A stretch of 64,000 nucleotides of DNA from Pseudomonas viridiflava (GTDB lineage Bacteria > Pseudomonadota > Gammaproteobacteria > Pseudomonadales > Pseudomonadaceae): positions 203,501 to 267,500 of the forward strand of contig NZ_UWFA01000500.1 of assembly GCF_900601905.1 (NCBI RefSeq). Direction: 5' to 3'. Under the pieces are notes generated by a model. It saw nothing but the letters and a program-made list of their open reading frames with translations, was not told the origin of the DNA and ran no database searches. Shown one piece after another: positions 36,786-45,584 of this stretch; the stretch's first letter is position 1; each line of letters opens with the position of its first letter. The position numbers and the translations under genes were made by a program.

Positions 36786-37600
36786 GCGGCTTCGAGCAGC
36801 TGTTCCCAGGCCGTCTTCCCAAGCTGATCATGTTTGATCTGGATGGCACCCTCGTGGATTCGGTACCGGATCTGGCAGTCGCGGTGGACAAAATGCTGCT
36901 CGAATTGGGTCGCCCGGCGGCTGGGTTGGCTTCGGTCAGAAACTGGATCGGCAACGGTGCGCCGGTTCTGGTCCGCCGTGCCTTGGCCAATGACCTTGAT
37001 CACAGCGCGGTCGATGACGCCCAGGCCGAACAGGCGCTGGATATCTTCATGAAGTTCTACGCCGAAAAGCACGAGTTCACAGCGGTGTATCCGGGCGTGC
37101 GGGAAACCTTGAAGTGGTTGCAGAAGATGGGCGTGGAGATGGCGTTGATCACCAACAAGCCGGAGCGCTTCGTGGCGCCTTTGCTGGATGAGATGAAATT
37201 GGGCCGGTTCTTCCGCCTGATCATCGGTGGCGACACCATGCCCACCAAAAAACCGGACCCTGCCGCGCTGTTCTTTGTCATGAAGATGACCAACATCCCG
37301 GCCTCCCAGGCGCTGTTCGTCGGCGATTCCCGCAGTGACGTGCAGGCCGCGAAGGCTGCAGGTGTTGCCTGTGTGGCCATGAGTTACGGCTACAACCATG
37401 GCCGTCCGATCGAAGAAGAATCCCCGGCGATGGTCATTGATGACCTGCGACGTCTTATTCCCGGTTGCCTGGATCTGGACGCTGGGATAATGTTGCCGCA
37501 AATCAAAGATCCCTCCTTTAGAGATTCCATCGTGGTGGTCACTCGCAAACTCTGGATGAAAGTCATCAAGGCCCTGGCCCGCTGGCGTTGGCGCGCCTGA
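36782..37600 (+). CDS. gph: Phosphoglycolate phosphatase Gph, with trp leader peptide as its C-terminus
   Basis: 272 residues. The HAD catalytic motifs are all present: FDLDGTLVDSVPDLA, LITNKPERF, KKPDPAALFF and VGDSRSDVQAAKAAG. It dephosphorylates 2-phosphoglycolate. The HAD fold is complete by about residue 235. The last 22 codons coincide in frame with a Trp-containing leader ORF that has a homologue upstream of trpG. So gph seems to share its 3' end with the trpE control region, and the two share one stop codon. As I recall, Pseudomonas Gph proteins are usually annotated at this length. Confidence 0.95.
   Translation: MSGFEQLFPGRLPKLIMFDLDGTLVDSVPDLAVAVDKMLLELGRPAAGLASVRNWIGNGAPVLVRRALANDLDHSAVDDAQAEQALDIFMKFYAEKHEFTAVYPGVRETLKWLQKMGVEMALITNKPERFVAPLLDEMKLGRFFRLIIGGDTMPTKKPDPAALFFVMKMTNIPASQALFVGDSRSDVQAAKAAGVACVAMSYGYNHGRPIEEESPAMVIDDLRRLIPGCLDLDAGIMLPQIKDPSFRDSIVVVTRKLWMKVIKALARWRWRA
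37483..37491 (+). promoter_or_regulatory. Candidate extended -10 promoter for trpE inside gph
   Basis: TGGGATAAT matches an extended -10 element (TGN then GATAAT) inside the gph coding sequence. No good -35 is spaced correctly; TTGCCT is at 37465, only 15 nt away. It lies about 65 nt upstream of the leader ATG, similar to the distance seen ahead of the trpG leader. Confidence 0.4.
37532..37600 (+). CDS. trp leader peptide for trpE, nested in gph
   Basis: A short ORF in the gph frame. It can start at GTG 37532 (22 residues) or ATG 37556 (14 residues, MKVIKALARWRWRA). It holds two Trp codons in a WRW arrangement just before the stop, as expected of an attenuator leader that senses charged tRNA-Trp; the longer form adds a third Trp. 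The homologous ORF ahead of trpG has its GTG and ATG at the same 24-nt spacing and 15 of 22 residues identical. Attenuation of trpE and trpGDC has been reported in P. putida. That it is translated independently of gph is inference. Confidence 0.75.
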   Translation: MVVTRKLWMKVIKALARWRWRA

Positions 37601-37606
37601 CTTGAT

Positions 37607-37629
37607 TCCGGCCGGACACGTTAACCGGC
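37607..37629 (+). promoter_or_regulatory. CCGG dyads after the trpE leader (attenuator candidate)
   Basis: TCCGG/CCGGA (37607-37616) overlaps an alternative GCCGG-N9-CCGGC stem (37611-37629) just past the leader stop. Two exclusive pairings fit an attenuator switch. There is no classical U-run, only CCGTTTGCTT, so the mechanism is uncertain. Confidence 0.4.
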
Positions 37630-37675
37630 ACCGTTTGCTTACCTGACTGCTAACCCTCACCCCCCGAGGTTGATG

Positions 37676-39151
37676 ATGAATCGCGAAGAATTCCTGCGTT
37701 TGGCTGCTGCTGGCTACAACCGCATCCCGCTTGCCTACGAAACCCTTGCAGACTTCGACACGCCGCTGTCGATCTACCTCAAGCTTGCCGATGAGCCGAA
37801 CTCCTATCTACTGGAATCGGTGCAGGGCGGCGAGAAATGGGGTCGTTATTCGATCATCGGTCTGCCTTGCCGCACCGTCATGCGGGTGCACGACCATGAC
37901 GTCAGCGTGACTCATGATGGCGTCGAGATCGAAAGCCTTCAGGTTGAAGACCCGCTGGCGTTCGTCGAAACATTCAAGGCGCGCTACAACGTCCCGACTA
38001 TTGCTGGCCTGCCGCGCTTCAACGGCGGGTTGGTGGGCTATTTCGGTTATGACTGCGTGCGTTATGTGGAGAGGCGTCTGGGCAAGTGCCCGAACCCTGA
38101 TCCGCTGGGCGTACCGGACATCCTGCTGATGGTGTCCGATGCCGTGGTGGTGTTCGATAACCTGGCGGGCAAGATGCACGCCATCGTGCTGGTCGATCCG
38201 GCGCAACAGGAAGCTTACGAGAGCGGTCTGGCGCGCCTGGAGGAGCTGATGGAAAAGCTGCGCCAGCCGATCACGCCTCGTCGCGGACTGGACCTGACCC
38301 GACCGCAAGCTGCGGATCCGGTGTTCCGTTCCAGCTTCACTCAGGATGACTACGAGAAAGCCGTCGACACCATCAAGGAATACATCCTGGCCGGGGACGT
38401 GATGCAGGTGGTGCCATCGCAACGGATGTCCATCGACTTCAAGGCTGCGCCAATTGATCTGTATCGCGCGCTGCGCTGCTTCAATCCGACGCCCTACATG
38501 TACTTCTTCAACTTCGGCGACTTTCATGTCGTCGGCAGTTCGCCGGAAGTGCTGGTACGGGTCGAAGACAACCTGATCACCGTTCGCCCGATTGCTGGCA
38601 CCCGGCCACGCGGTGCCAACGAAGAAGCGGATCTGGCGCTGGAAAAAGACCTGCTCTCGGACGACAAGGAAATCGCCGAACACCTGATGCTTATCGACCT
38701 GGGTCGTAACGACACGGGGCGCGTTTCGGAGATTGGCTCGGTCAAGCTCACGGAAAAAATGGTCATCGAGCGTTACTCCAACGTCATGCACATTGTGTCC
38801 AACGTCACCGGGCAGCTGAAAAGCGGGCTGACGGCCATGGACGCGCTGCGGGCGATTCTGCCAGCAGGTACCTTGTCCGGCGCACCGAAAGTTCGCGCCA
38901 TGGAAATCATCGATGAGCTGGAGCCGGTCAAACGCGGCGTCTACGGCGGCGCGGTGGGCTACCTGGCGTGGAACGGCAACATGGACACCGCCATTGCCAT
39001 CCGCACAGCCGTGATCAAGAACGGCGAACTTCATGTCCAAGCGGGTGGCGGCATCGTCGCCGATTCGGTGCCGTTACTGGAATGGGAAGAAACCCTCAAC
39101 AAACGCCGTGCGATGTTCCGCGCAGTAGCGTTGGCGGAGCAGGAACAGTAG
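37676..39151 (+). CDS. trpE: Anthranilate synthase component I TrpE
   Basis: 491 residues from the ATG at 37676 (NREEFLRLAAAGYNRIPLAYE). A CGAGG ribosome-binding site is 6 nt upstream; the ATG at 37673 and TTG at 37670 lie too close to it. The Trp feedback-site motif SYLLES is present near residue 40, and the chorismate-binding core includes GTRPRGANEEADL and the late TLSGAPKVRAMEI. With TrpG it makes anthranilate from chorismate. As in other pseudomonads it is apart from trpGDC, here by about 12 kb. A leader peptide ORF lies directly upstream. Confidence 0.98.
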   Translation: MNREEFLRLAAAGYNRIPLAYETLADFDTPLSIYLKLADEPNSYLLESVQGGEKWGRYSIIGLPCRTVMRVHDHDVSVTHDGVEIESLQVEDPLAFVETFKARYNVPTIAGLPRFNGGLVGYFGYDCVRYVERRLGKCPNPDPLGVPDILLMVSDAVVVFDNLAGKMHAIVLVDPAQQEAYESGLARLEELMEKLRQPITPRRGLDLTRPQAADPVFRSSFTQDDYEKAVDTIKEYILAGDVMQVVPSQRMSIDFKAAPIDLYRALRCFNPTPYMYFFNFGDFHVVGSSPEVLVRVEDNLITVRPIAGTRPRGANEEADLALEKDLLSDDKEIAEHLMLIDLGRNDTGRVSEIGSVKLTEKMVIERYSNVMHIVSNVTGQLKSGLTAMDALRAILPAGTLSGAPKVRAMEIIDELEPVKRGVYGGAVGYLAWNGNMDTAIAIRTAVIKNGELHVQAGGGIVADSVPLLEWEETLNKRRAMFRAVALAEQEQ

Positions 39152-39176
39152 AGCGCAATCAGAATGCTTGATACCT

Positions 39177-39280
39177 TGTGGGAGCGAGGCTTGGTCTGGG
39201 CGGCATTCCGACGATAAGGCAGAATGCGTTTGACCTTATATCTGCGGCGTCCTCATCACGGACAAGCACCGCTCCCACAA
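39177..39280. repeat. REPIN-like inverted repeat between trpE and the esterase gene
   Basis: Outer arms TTGTGGGAGCG...GCTTG (39177-39193) and its near complement (39263-39280) flank a 69-nt less symmetrical centre. It marks the trpE end of the accessory interval and lies between convergent genes. Confidence 0.75.
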
Positions 39281-39305
39281 AAGCAAAGTTCACAGGCTGT
39301 TTTGC

Positions 39306-41234
39306 TTAAAAATCCAGACTCACCGCCAGGTTCACCCCTTGCTGGGTCACGTCATCATTCTTGCGCCAGTTGTAATTGGCCCGCAGGCTCAGGTCTCGGG
39401 TCAGTTTCTGGCTGAGGCCAAGGGTGGCGCGGTTCAGGTCCTTTTGCGGTCTGTAGCCTTCCAGCGTGAAATCATTCAACGGCAAGCTATTCAGCGCGAT
39501 GGTCACGTCTTGTGGGTCAGTCTCGAACTCCCGTTCATGGGCAACCTCGGCAAACAGTTGGGTTGACGGGGTGACCCGCAGCTTGCCCTGCAGTCCACCG
39601 CCGAGACGTCGCGACTTGCGGGTCTGATCATCGAAGGTGAGAGCCGTGGAGCGATTGCCTTTTTCCGAATAGCCGTTGACGTCCACATGGGCGTAATCCG
39701 CGCTGATGAAAGGCGACAGGTGCCAGTTGCTGCTGGACCCTGCGATATCAAACCCGAGCCTGGCGCTAGCTCCCCAGATTTCGCCATCGGTATCGCCTTT
39801 CTCGCTGCCTTGCGCGACACCCAAGGCGAACTTGCGCTCGGCATTCTCATAATCAAGATGCCCGCCCGATGCAGAGAGGTCTGCCCACAAGTGATTGGCC
39901 TGATACTGGACAAAGGCAGTCGCCAGATAGCTATTGAGTTTGTAGTCCGAATCCAGCTCGCCAGCGTCGAGATTCTGCCGATAAGCGCCGCCTACCATGC
40001 CTGCGCGCCAGTTCTCGGCGAAACGGTAGCTGCCACCAATGGTCATGTTGTAGCCATGTCCATCGGCATTGGCCGAATTATCCTGCGCATCGAAGTCCAT
40101 TCTCTGACCGCTCGCCGCGACAATGGCCCGCCACTCACCAACGCGCTGCCAGTTGCCCCAATCTGCCAGCCATTGGCTGCGCAACTCGTCTTGCTGTGCG
40201 CGTAACGTGCCGCTGGCCATTTCCGGCATCAGGCTGACTTCCCAGGGTGCAGCGAGCAAGGAGTAAGCGTAATCGGCAATCAGCAATTGCCCGGCTTCGG
40301 TGGGATGCACGCCGTCGTTGAACAGCAGTTTGGTGGGGTCTGGAGTAGCGCTGTTTATGCCATAGGTACTGTTTTCCCGGCAGCTGTTGCCGCTAAAGCA
40401 AGTGCCCGTCAGATTTTGACCGCCAGCCAGGCCGAAGCGGGTCGGGTTATCAAGTGTTTCCGAGACAAAGCGCGGCACGTTAAGCGGAATGATCTCAGCG
40501 TCGATCTGCGCCAGACGACTGACCAACTGAGTATTGAACGCGCCGCTGAGTATGGAAGTGAAGGGGGCGAGGGGGGTTCCTGAAACTGCTGGCGTCTGGC
40601 CAATGTCTGGCAGCAGCCAGACCATGATGTATTTTGCCCCAGCCTGTTGCAGCGCCTGAGCGCTGTTTGCCAGCCGGTCGGCGGCGTCCCTGGATTGCGA
40701 CAGACTCAATACCCGGCCCTGCAGGAAGTCATTACCGCCCCCGGTCAGGTAATACAGAGCATTGGGATCCGCACGAAAGTTATTGGCAACCAGATAACCT
40801 GGGCGTGTACGAAAGACAGTGCCGTCATCCGGATTGACGATATTGGACTGCCGCGTGATTGCCTCATAAATCTGATCCGTGCGATCACCCCCCACCGCCC
40901 AGTTATTCCCGTCTGCCAGCCCCAGCGCAGCATTCACCGGTGAAGTCGAAGCCCCTAGGTCGCCCGGCGCAATACCGAGCTTCATGCCCAGCAACGTAGA
41001 CGAGTTCAGGCTGAAGAATTCCCCGCTCCCGTTCTGGTAGTTAGGGCCTGTGCGGTTGGTAAACCGCAATGTCGCGCCGTTGGGCCCGCCTGCATCCGGA
41101 AATTGCCCGGCATCCGCGAGACTGTCGCCGAAGACGATCATGGTTGAGTAGGGGGAGGGGGTGGCTAATGCCCCGGAGCAGGCCAAGGTCAGCCAACATG
41201 CCGACACCGGCACTATGAGCGAAAGTTTGATCAT
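39306..41234 (-). CDS. estP: Autotransporter GDSL esterase (EstA/EstP type)
   Basis: 642 residues. Signal peptide (about 1-24), then a GDSL esterase passenger with nucleophile S38 in VFGDSLADAG, the GGGND block and a catalytic Asp/His pair in NDGVHPTEAG (about 305). From about residue 385 an autotransporter beta-barrel runs to a terminal Phe, as needed for outer-membrane insertion. EstA in P. aeruginosa is a surface esterase tied to rhamnolipid production and motility. This gene sits inside the trpE-trpG interval, convergent with trpE, next to a polysaccharide operon on the same strand. Confidence 0.95.
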   Translation of the reverse strand: MIKLSLIVPVSACWLTLACSGALATPSPYSTMIVFGDSLADAGQFPDAGGPNGATLRFTNRTGPNYQNGSGEFFSLNSSTLLGMKLGIAPGDLGASTSPVNAALGLADGNNWAVGGDRTDQIYEAITRQSNIVNPDDGTVFRTRPGYLVANNFRADPNALYYLTGGGNDFLQGRVLSLSQSRDAADRLANSAQALQQAGAKYIMVWLLPDIGQTPAVSGTPLAPFTSILSGAFNTQLVSRLAQIDAEIIPLNVPRFVSETLDNPTRFGLAGGQNLTGTCFSGNSCRENSTYGINSATPDPTKLLFNDGVHPTEAGQLLIADYAYSLLAAPWEVSLMPEMASGTLRAQQDELRSQWLADWGNWQRVGEWRAIVAASGQRMDFDAQDNSANADGHGYNMTIGGSYRFAENWRAGMVGGAYRQNLDAGELDSDYKLNSYLATAFVQYQANHLWADLSASGGHLDYENAERKFALGVAQGSEKGDTDGEIWGASARLGFDIAGSSSNWHLSPFISADYAHVDVNGYSEKGNRSTALTFDDQTRKSRRLGGGLQGKLRVTPSTQLFAEVAHEREFETDPQDVTIALNSLPLNDFTLEGYRPQKDLNRATLGLSQKLTRDLSLRANYNWRKNDDVTQQGVNLAVSLDF

Positions 41235-41381
41235 TGCTGCGCTTCCTTACTTATTGTTTTAAAAAGACTCCTAGGAAAATAGCAAACGACCCTGTGAGTG
41301 CCATCCTTTCTGCCGAAAGGGCACCGAGGGTGTCCGAAACGCGGGATGACTCAGGCCTAGCCTGCCAGCAGTGGCTAAAGG

Positions 41382-41405
41382 GGACCGCCTGTTCACCGGC
41401 GGTCC
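41382..41405 (-). terminator. Hairpin downstream of the polysaccharide operon
   Basis: A perfect 8-bp stem, GGACCGCC and GGCGGTCC, with an 8-nt loop begins 26 nt past the stop of the last gene of the operon. The following minus-strand bases (CCTTTAG) give a weak U-tract. Confidence 0.55.
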
Positions 41406-41430
41406 ATCCAGAGGGCGACTAGATCCCTGT

Positions 41431-44226
41431 TCAGCAGGTTTCAGTGGTGTAGCCAGATTTCGCCGCGAGCAGACAGAAGATTCGTTCGATGGCATGAGGC
41501 ATGGTGCCGTCCACAAGACCGTGCTCGATGTCAAAATCTGAGGACTTTAGTCGGCATAGATCTCGAATAGCTTCGGGTTTGAACCAGAACATCGAGCCTG
41601 CCGGGAAAACATCATATTTAAAGCTCAGTGCGAGCGTGCGACTGAGGACAGAAGTGTGATCCCTGTTGTCCATCATGTTTTGGTCGTTATGAGCAATCAG
41701 ATAGTTTTCGGGGACGATGATCCCGAGGGATTTATTCGTCTCCAGCCGGGTGATAATGTCATTAACGGTAGACTGACTCCCGATCAAGCTGTTGATAAGC
41801 TGATTGCGGATATCGGATCCGTCTTCCCGATATACGCTCATTTTCGTGTGCAGTTTACAGGCCGCACGATAACCGAGCTTGCTGATGGTCTCGAGAATTT
41901 TCACGAAGGGATAAATATCTCTCCCTCTGTTTTCATGCAGCTCGATAACGGCATGGGGAAACTCCGAGCGCACCAAAGTTACAATATCCTTGTTTGTGGT
42001 CGTCACAAACAGGTCAAAGTCGAAATGACGAAGCTTTTCCAAGCTTTGTCTGAGTTCTGGCCACAACTCGGCGTAGTGAATATGCAGAACCACTGCGTAG
42101 GGGTTCTTTTTCACGAAATTCGCTGAGTCAGTCTTGGAGATTAACTGCCGGTCGTAAGACGACATGACGTCATAGGTTGCTTGTAGATACCCATAACCGT
42201 TTTTTCGATCTGGTTCGAGGTGTGTGCCCTCCGCCCATTCATTCCATGCATTGACGAACACAATTTTTTCATCAGCATTGTACTTGGGTGAACAATAAGC
42301 GTTACTGCAGGCAGCCGCTAGCCACTGCTTGTAGCGTTTGAGACTAAAACCATGAAAGCTGTGGCTGTCGTGCTGCTTTCTCGCGGTGTTGTCCCAAGAC
42401 AACATTGGCGTCCTGAATAACTTGTAATCCGGCTCTTCCTCGCGGATAGCGTAGGATACAACTTGATCATAGCTGTAGATACGGCCCCTGAAACCTGGGT
42501 TTGTGATGTTAAGTTGTTCCGTGATTTCAGTACTTTTCGCCGTATGAGGCGGGAATTCTACAGAGGCGTCGAAAGCAAACGCCTCCGGTCCTTTAATGCC
42601 AAAGCTCTGCGCGCAGATCAGGTAAAGATCCGGGATGCCATGCCTCTTGACCTCCTCGCGCCATAAGTTTGCCGTGTGTTCCATGTCCGGAATTATATTG
42701 GCGCGATAAACTACCAGCACCGGTTTGCCGTCGATACGAATGTACCGAGGATCTTTGAAAAACTTGACGAGGTGCCGAATAAACGCAATGGAGTCTTCAT
42801 GGCTATGGTCTTGCGCTATAAGTACGTCGTTATCCTGGCCGTCCCAGCGCCGTGTCCAGTTTTCGTTGGCCCATGTCAAACAGAAAGGAATGTCTACCTT
42901 CGGGTTCGCCAGCATCATTTCCAGAGGTGTATCCATCAGGATCTTGCCAGCAAACCAGTAAAAATAGTAGCTGAAGCCGTGGATACCATAATCGCGCGCC
43001 AATTTTGCTTGCTCTTCCATTACGGAAGGGACGCGCAGGTCATAATAGCCATTGTGGATTGGGCAGTGGGGCTGGTAGTGACCCTCATAGTTCTGACGTG
43101 CTCGCCCGACGTTGTACCACTCTGTAAAGCCTTTCCCCCACCACTCATCATTTTCCGGGAACGGATGAAATTGCGGCAGGTAGAAGGCGATGAGTTTCAC
43201 AACGGGATCGATAGGACCGTTGTATTTATACTCCACGTATCCTTCAATTGTGGCGTCGAACTCGATCTTGGGTATCGGTGGTTTTGTATCGTTTGCTGAG
43301 GCTGCGCTTTTGATGCAGCGGCTGATCAGATCTTTTTGTTTGGCAGTTAACGGACAGTTATGCCAAGAAACCCTGAGGCCTTGGCGAACCGCCTTTGTAG
43401 CTTTAATACGTGTCGATTCGGCCGCACGTTTCAGGATGCGCAATGGCTCAGTGACCTTCCAGGAATAACTGTTTTTGAATTGGCAAAGTTCGCGCGAGAT
43501 TGCTTCCAATTGCTGATTCTGACTCTCACCGGATTGCACCAGGTGCTCGATGGTGTTTTTTTGTTTCATGATCAGCTCATAATCCGCGGTATTGTGATGC
43601 GATGCGGGCTCTTTTTTTACCATTGAGTTGTAGCCGGTACGGAAAGCTTGGCAGGTACTTTGAATACGATTCGGAAACTGGTGCGAGCAAGTTTCGTCTT
43701 TTAAAAACACTGCGACAAAATCATTCCACATGCCTTCGCCGGTAATCAGCCCTGATTTTTCCCCAATGAAGGACTCCAGTAGCAGCGTCGGGTGCCCGTT
43801 GTGTCGTGCCCACTTGGCCAGTGAAAGTCCGGAATCAGGATAAAACCGCCAACTGTCCACGGGATAGCGATGGACCATTCCATTGCTGGGGGCGTTTATG
43901 TAGAGCAATCCACTGGGCTTCAAGATACGTAGGCAGTCGAGGTAGAGCAGCCAGAAAAAGTCAGAGTGTTCAAAAACTGAGCTGCAGACAATGACATCGA
44001 CGGATTCGTTTTCGAAGGGCAGCGAGTAGGGGTCGTCTACAACAATATCGACGCCGGAGCCGTCAACAAAATCAACACCAATATAAGTGGCTTCCTCCGG
44101 TGAATATTTACGCAACGAACCGTTTACGTCTTGAGCGCCAACGTCAACAATCACCTTTCCGGTGAAATCACCGGCACAGTACGTTTGAAAGAACATCTTC
44201 CCGTATTTCATTGCAGATTCGTGCAC
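41431..44226 (-). CDS. Methyltransferase-WbsX-rhamnan synthesis F fusion protein
   Basis: About 931 residues in three parts. Residues about 10-185 look like a class I SAM methyltransferase (VIVDVGAQDVNG; YLDCLRILKPSGLLYINAP). Residues about 340-690 match WbsX-type proteins of O-antigen loci (FYLPQFHPFPENDEWWGKGFTEW; WANENWTRRWDG; NAWNEWAEGTHLEPD). Residues about 700-930 resemble the rhamnan synthesis F family (HIHYAELWPEL; ENRGRDIYPFV). A short helical segment lies between parts 1 and 2. The start could be GTG 44226 (AGGT 9 nt upstream), TTG 44229 or ATG 44211. Last gene of the operon, 5 bp after wzt. Probably it assembles and end-methylates a rhamnan; base composition appears lower in GC than the housekeeping genes. 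Confidence 0.8.
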   Translation of the reverse strand: MHESAMKYGKMFFQTYCAGDFTGKVIVDVGAQDVNGSLRKYSPEEATYIGVDFVDGSGVDIVVDDPYSLPFENESVDVIVCSSVFEHSDFFWLLYLDCLRILKPSGLLYINAPSNGMVHRYPVDSWRFYPDSGLSLAKWARHNGHPTLLLESFIGEKSGLITGEGMWNDFVAVFLKDETCSHQFPNRIQSTCQAFRTGYNSMVKKEPASHHNTADYELIMKQKNTIEHLVQSGESQNQQLEAISRELCQFKNSYSWKVTEPLRILKRAAESTRIKATKAVRQGLRVSWHNCPLTAKQKDLISRCIKSAASANDTKPPIPKIEFDATIEGYVEYKYNGPIDPVVKLIAFYLPQFHPFPENDEWWGKGFTEWYNVGRARQNYEGHYQPHCPIHNGYYDLRVPSVMEEQAKLARDYGIHGFSYYFYWFAGKILMDTPLEMMLANPKVDIPFCLTWANENWTRRWDGQDNDVLIAQDHSHEDSIAFIRHLVKFFKDPRYIRIDGKPVLVVYRANIIPDMEHTANLWREEVKRHGIPDLYLICAQSFGIKGPEAFAFDASVEFPPHTAKSTEITEQLNITNPGFRGRIYSYDQVVSYAIREEEPDYKLFRTPMLSWDNTARKQHDSHSFHGFSLKRYKQWLAAACSNAYCSPKYNADEKIVFVNAWNEWAEGTHLEPDRKNGYGYLQATYDVMSSYDRQLISKTDSANFVKKNPYAVVLHIHYAELWPELRQSLEKLRHFDFDLFVTTTNKDIVTLVRSEFPHAVIELHENRGRDIYPFVKILETISKLGYRAACKLHTKMSVYREDGSDIRNQLINSLIGSQSTVNDIITRLETNKSLGIIVPENYLIAHNDQNMMDNRDHTSVLSRTLALSFKYDVFPAGSMFWFKPEAIRDLCRLKSSDFDIEHGLVDGTMPHAIERIFCLLAAKSGYTTETC

Positions 44227-44231
44227 CAATA

Positions 44232-45584
44232 TTACCTGCTGTTTCTAAGTTTGATATTCGACATTGGAATGCCGATCAGGCCCGCCGCAACGCTGGTGGA
44301 CTCTGATTTGAAGTGAAGAGCGTCGTGAATCCAATGATGCTGGACGTGGTCCTGCTGAGTACCGTCTGCAATCGCGACGCTGACTGAATACTCGCCTTTG
44401 GCCAGTCGGGGCATCATGAAAGTGAACTCTGCGAATACCTTGTCCTCGTCCTGAGTGCTGACCGGACTCTGCGCGTAGCTCAGATAGGTGTTGTCGCCAA
44501 ACAAGGCTTGACCGAGCCTGTCTTTGACATGGAAGCCGATGATGGGCGCGTCTAGGGCTGAATGTGTCAGCGCTTCTATCTTCAGGGTCACTTGCTCGCC
44601 CCCCACGATCCAGGCCAATGGGTGCTTGTTAACGTCCAGAAATAAAACGCTGGTGATCTGTGCGTGCCCTTTACCGAATGCAGGTGCTTGAGCGTCAAAC
44701 GCGAAGATCTGCAGGTCATTGCGCAGGTTGCTGGCGTTAATAAAATCCTGACGCTGATCCTGGGCGGCTACAGTGGGTTCGGCTGGCAGGGTTTTGATTC
44801 GAGTTGTGCTGCTGGCGCCTTGCTGCGCTTCATAAAAAGCTTCCAGGTAGGCATCGCATACGTCTTTAGGTTCGCCCTGCTTAAGCACGCGGCCTTTCTC
44901 CAGCCAGATAGCGCGATTGCAAAAACTACGCACTGCGTGGGTGTCGTGGCTGACGAATAAAATGGTGCCGGTCTTCATGAAGTCGCGCAGGAAGCGCATG
45001 CACTTCTGGGTAAAAAATGCGTCGCCCACTGCCAAGGCTTCGTCAATGACCAGAATATCGGCATCAACATGGGCAATCACAGCGAACGCCAGGCGTAACA
45101 TCATCCCGCTTGAATATGTTTTTACAGGCTGTTCAATGAAATCGCCGATGTCAGCGAAATCCAGAATGGCTTCGAATCGTTGAGCGATCTCGCCATCGTT
45201 CAAGCCCAGCACTGCACCATTCATGTAGACGTTTTCGCGGCCACTGAACTCGGGATTGAACCCAGACCCCAGTTCCAACAACGCCGCCACCCGTCCGTAA
45301 GATTGCACGGTCCCGCTTGTGGGATTAAGCGTGCCGCAGATCATTTGCAGTAGCGTTGATTTCCCGCTGCCGTTGCGGCCCACTATTCCGATGGTTTCGC
45401 CTCGTTTCATTTGGAATGAAACATCCTGCAAGGCCCAGAACTCTCGGAAGAAACGTTTGGGTGGCATCCCAACAGAGCGCTGCAAACGAGGAATCACGAA
45501 TTGCTTCAGTCGATCCTTTGGCTGGTCATATATCTGATAGCACTTGCTGAGGCCTTCAACCTTTATCGACAGTTCAGAGGACAT
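44232..45584 (-). CDS. wzt: O-polysaccharide ABC exporter ATPase Wzt with C-terminal sugar-binding domain
   Basis: 450 residues. The ABC half has GRNGSGKSTLLQMI, the signature TYSSGMMLRLAFAV, Walker B ILVIDEALAVGD and VSHDTHAVRSF. The C-terminal half (about 260-450) is a beta-rich domain like the Wzt carbohydrate-binding module, which in E. coli O8/O9a recognises the modified non-reducing end of the finished chain. It exports undecaprenyl-linked O-polysaccharide with wzm, whose 3' end it overlaps by 11 bp. The neighbouring fusion protein carries a methyltransferase that could create that end mark. Confidence 0.95.
   Translation of the reverse strand: MSSELSIKVEGLSKCYQIYDQPKDRLKQFVIPRLQRSVGMPPKRFFREFWALQDVSFQMKRGETIGIVGRNGSGKSTLLQMICGTLNPTSGTVQSYGRVAALLELGSGFNPEFSGRENVYMNGAVLGLNDGEIAQRFEAILDFADIGDFIEQPVKTYSSGMMLRLAFAVIAHVDADILVIDEALAVGDAFFTQKCMRFLRDFMKTGTILFVSHDTHAVRSFCNRAIWLEKGRVLKQGEPKDVCDAYLEAFYEAQQGASSTTRIKTLPAEPTVAAQDQRQDFINASNLRNDLQIFAFDAQAPAFGKGHAQITSVLFLDVNKHPLAWIVGGEQVTLKIEALTHSALDAPIIGFHVKDRLGQALFGDNTYLSYAQSPVSTQDEDKVFAEFTFMMPRLAKGEYSVSVAIADGTQQDHVQHHWIHDALHFKSESTSVAAGLIGIPMSNIKLRNSR

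Noticed and set aside
37808..39040. 410-codon minus-strand ORF within trpE
   Set aside because: Shadow of trpE codon bias, no motif.
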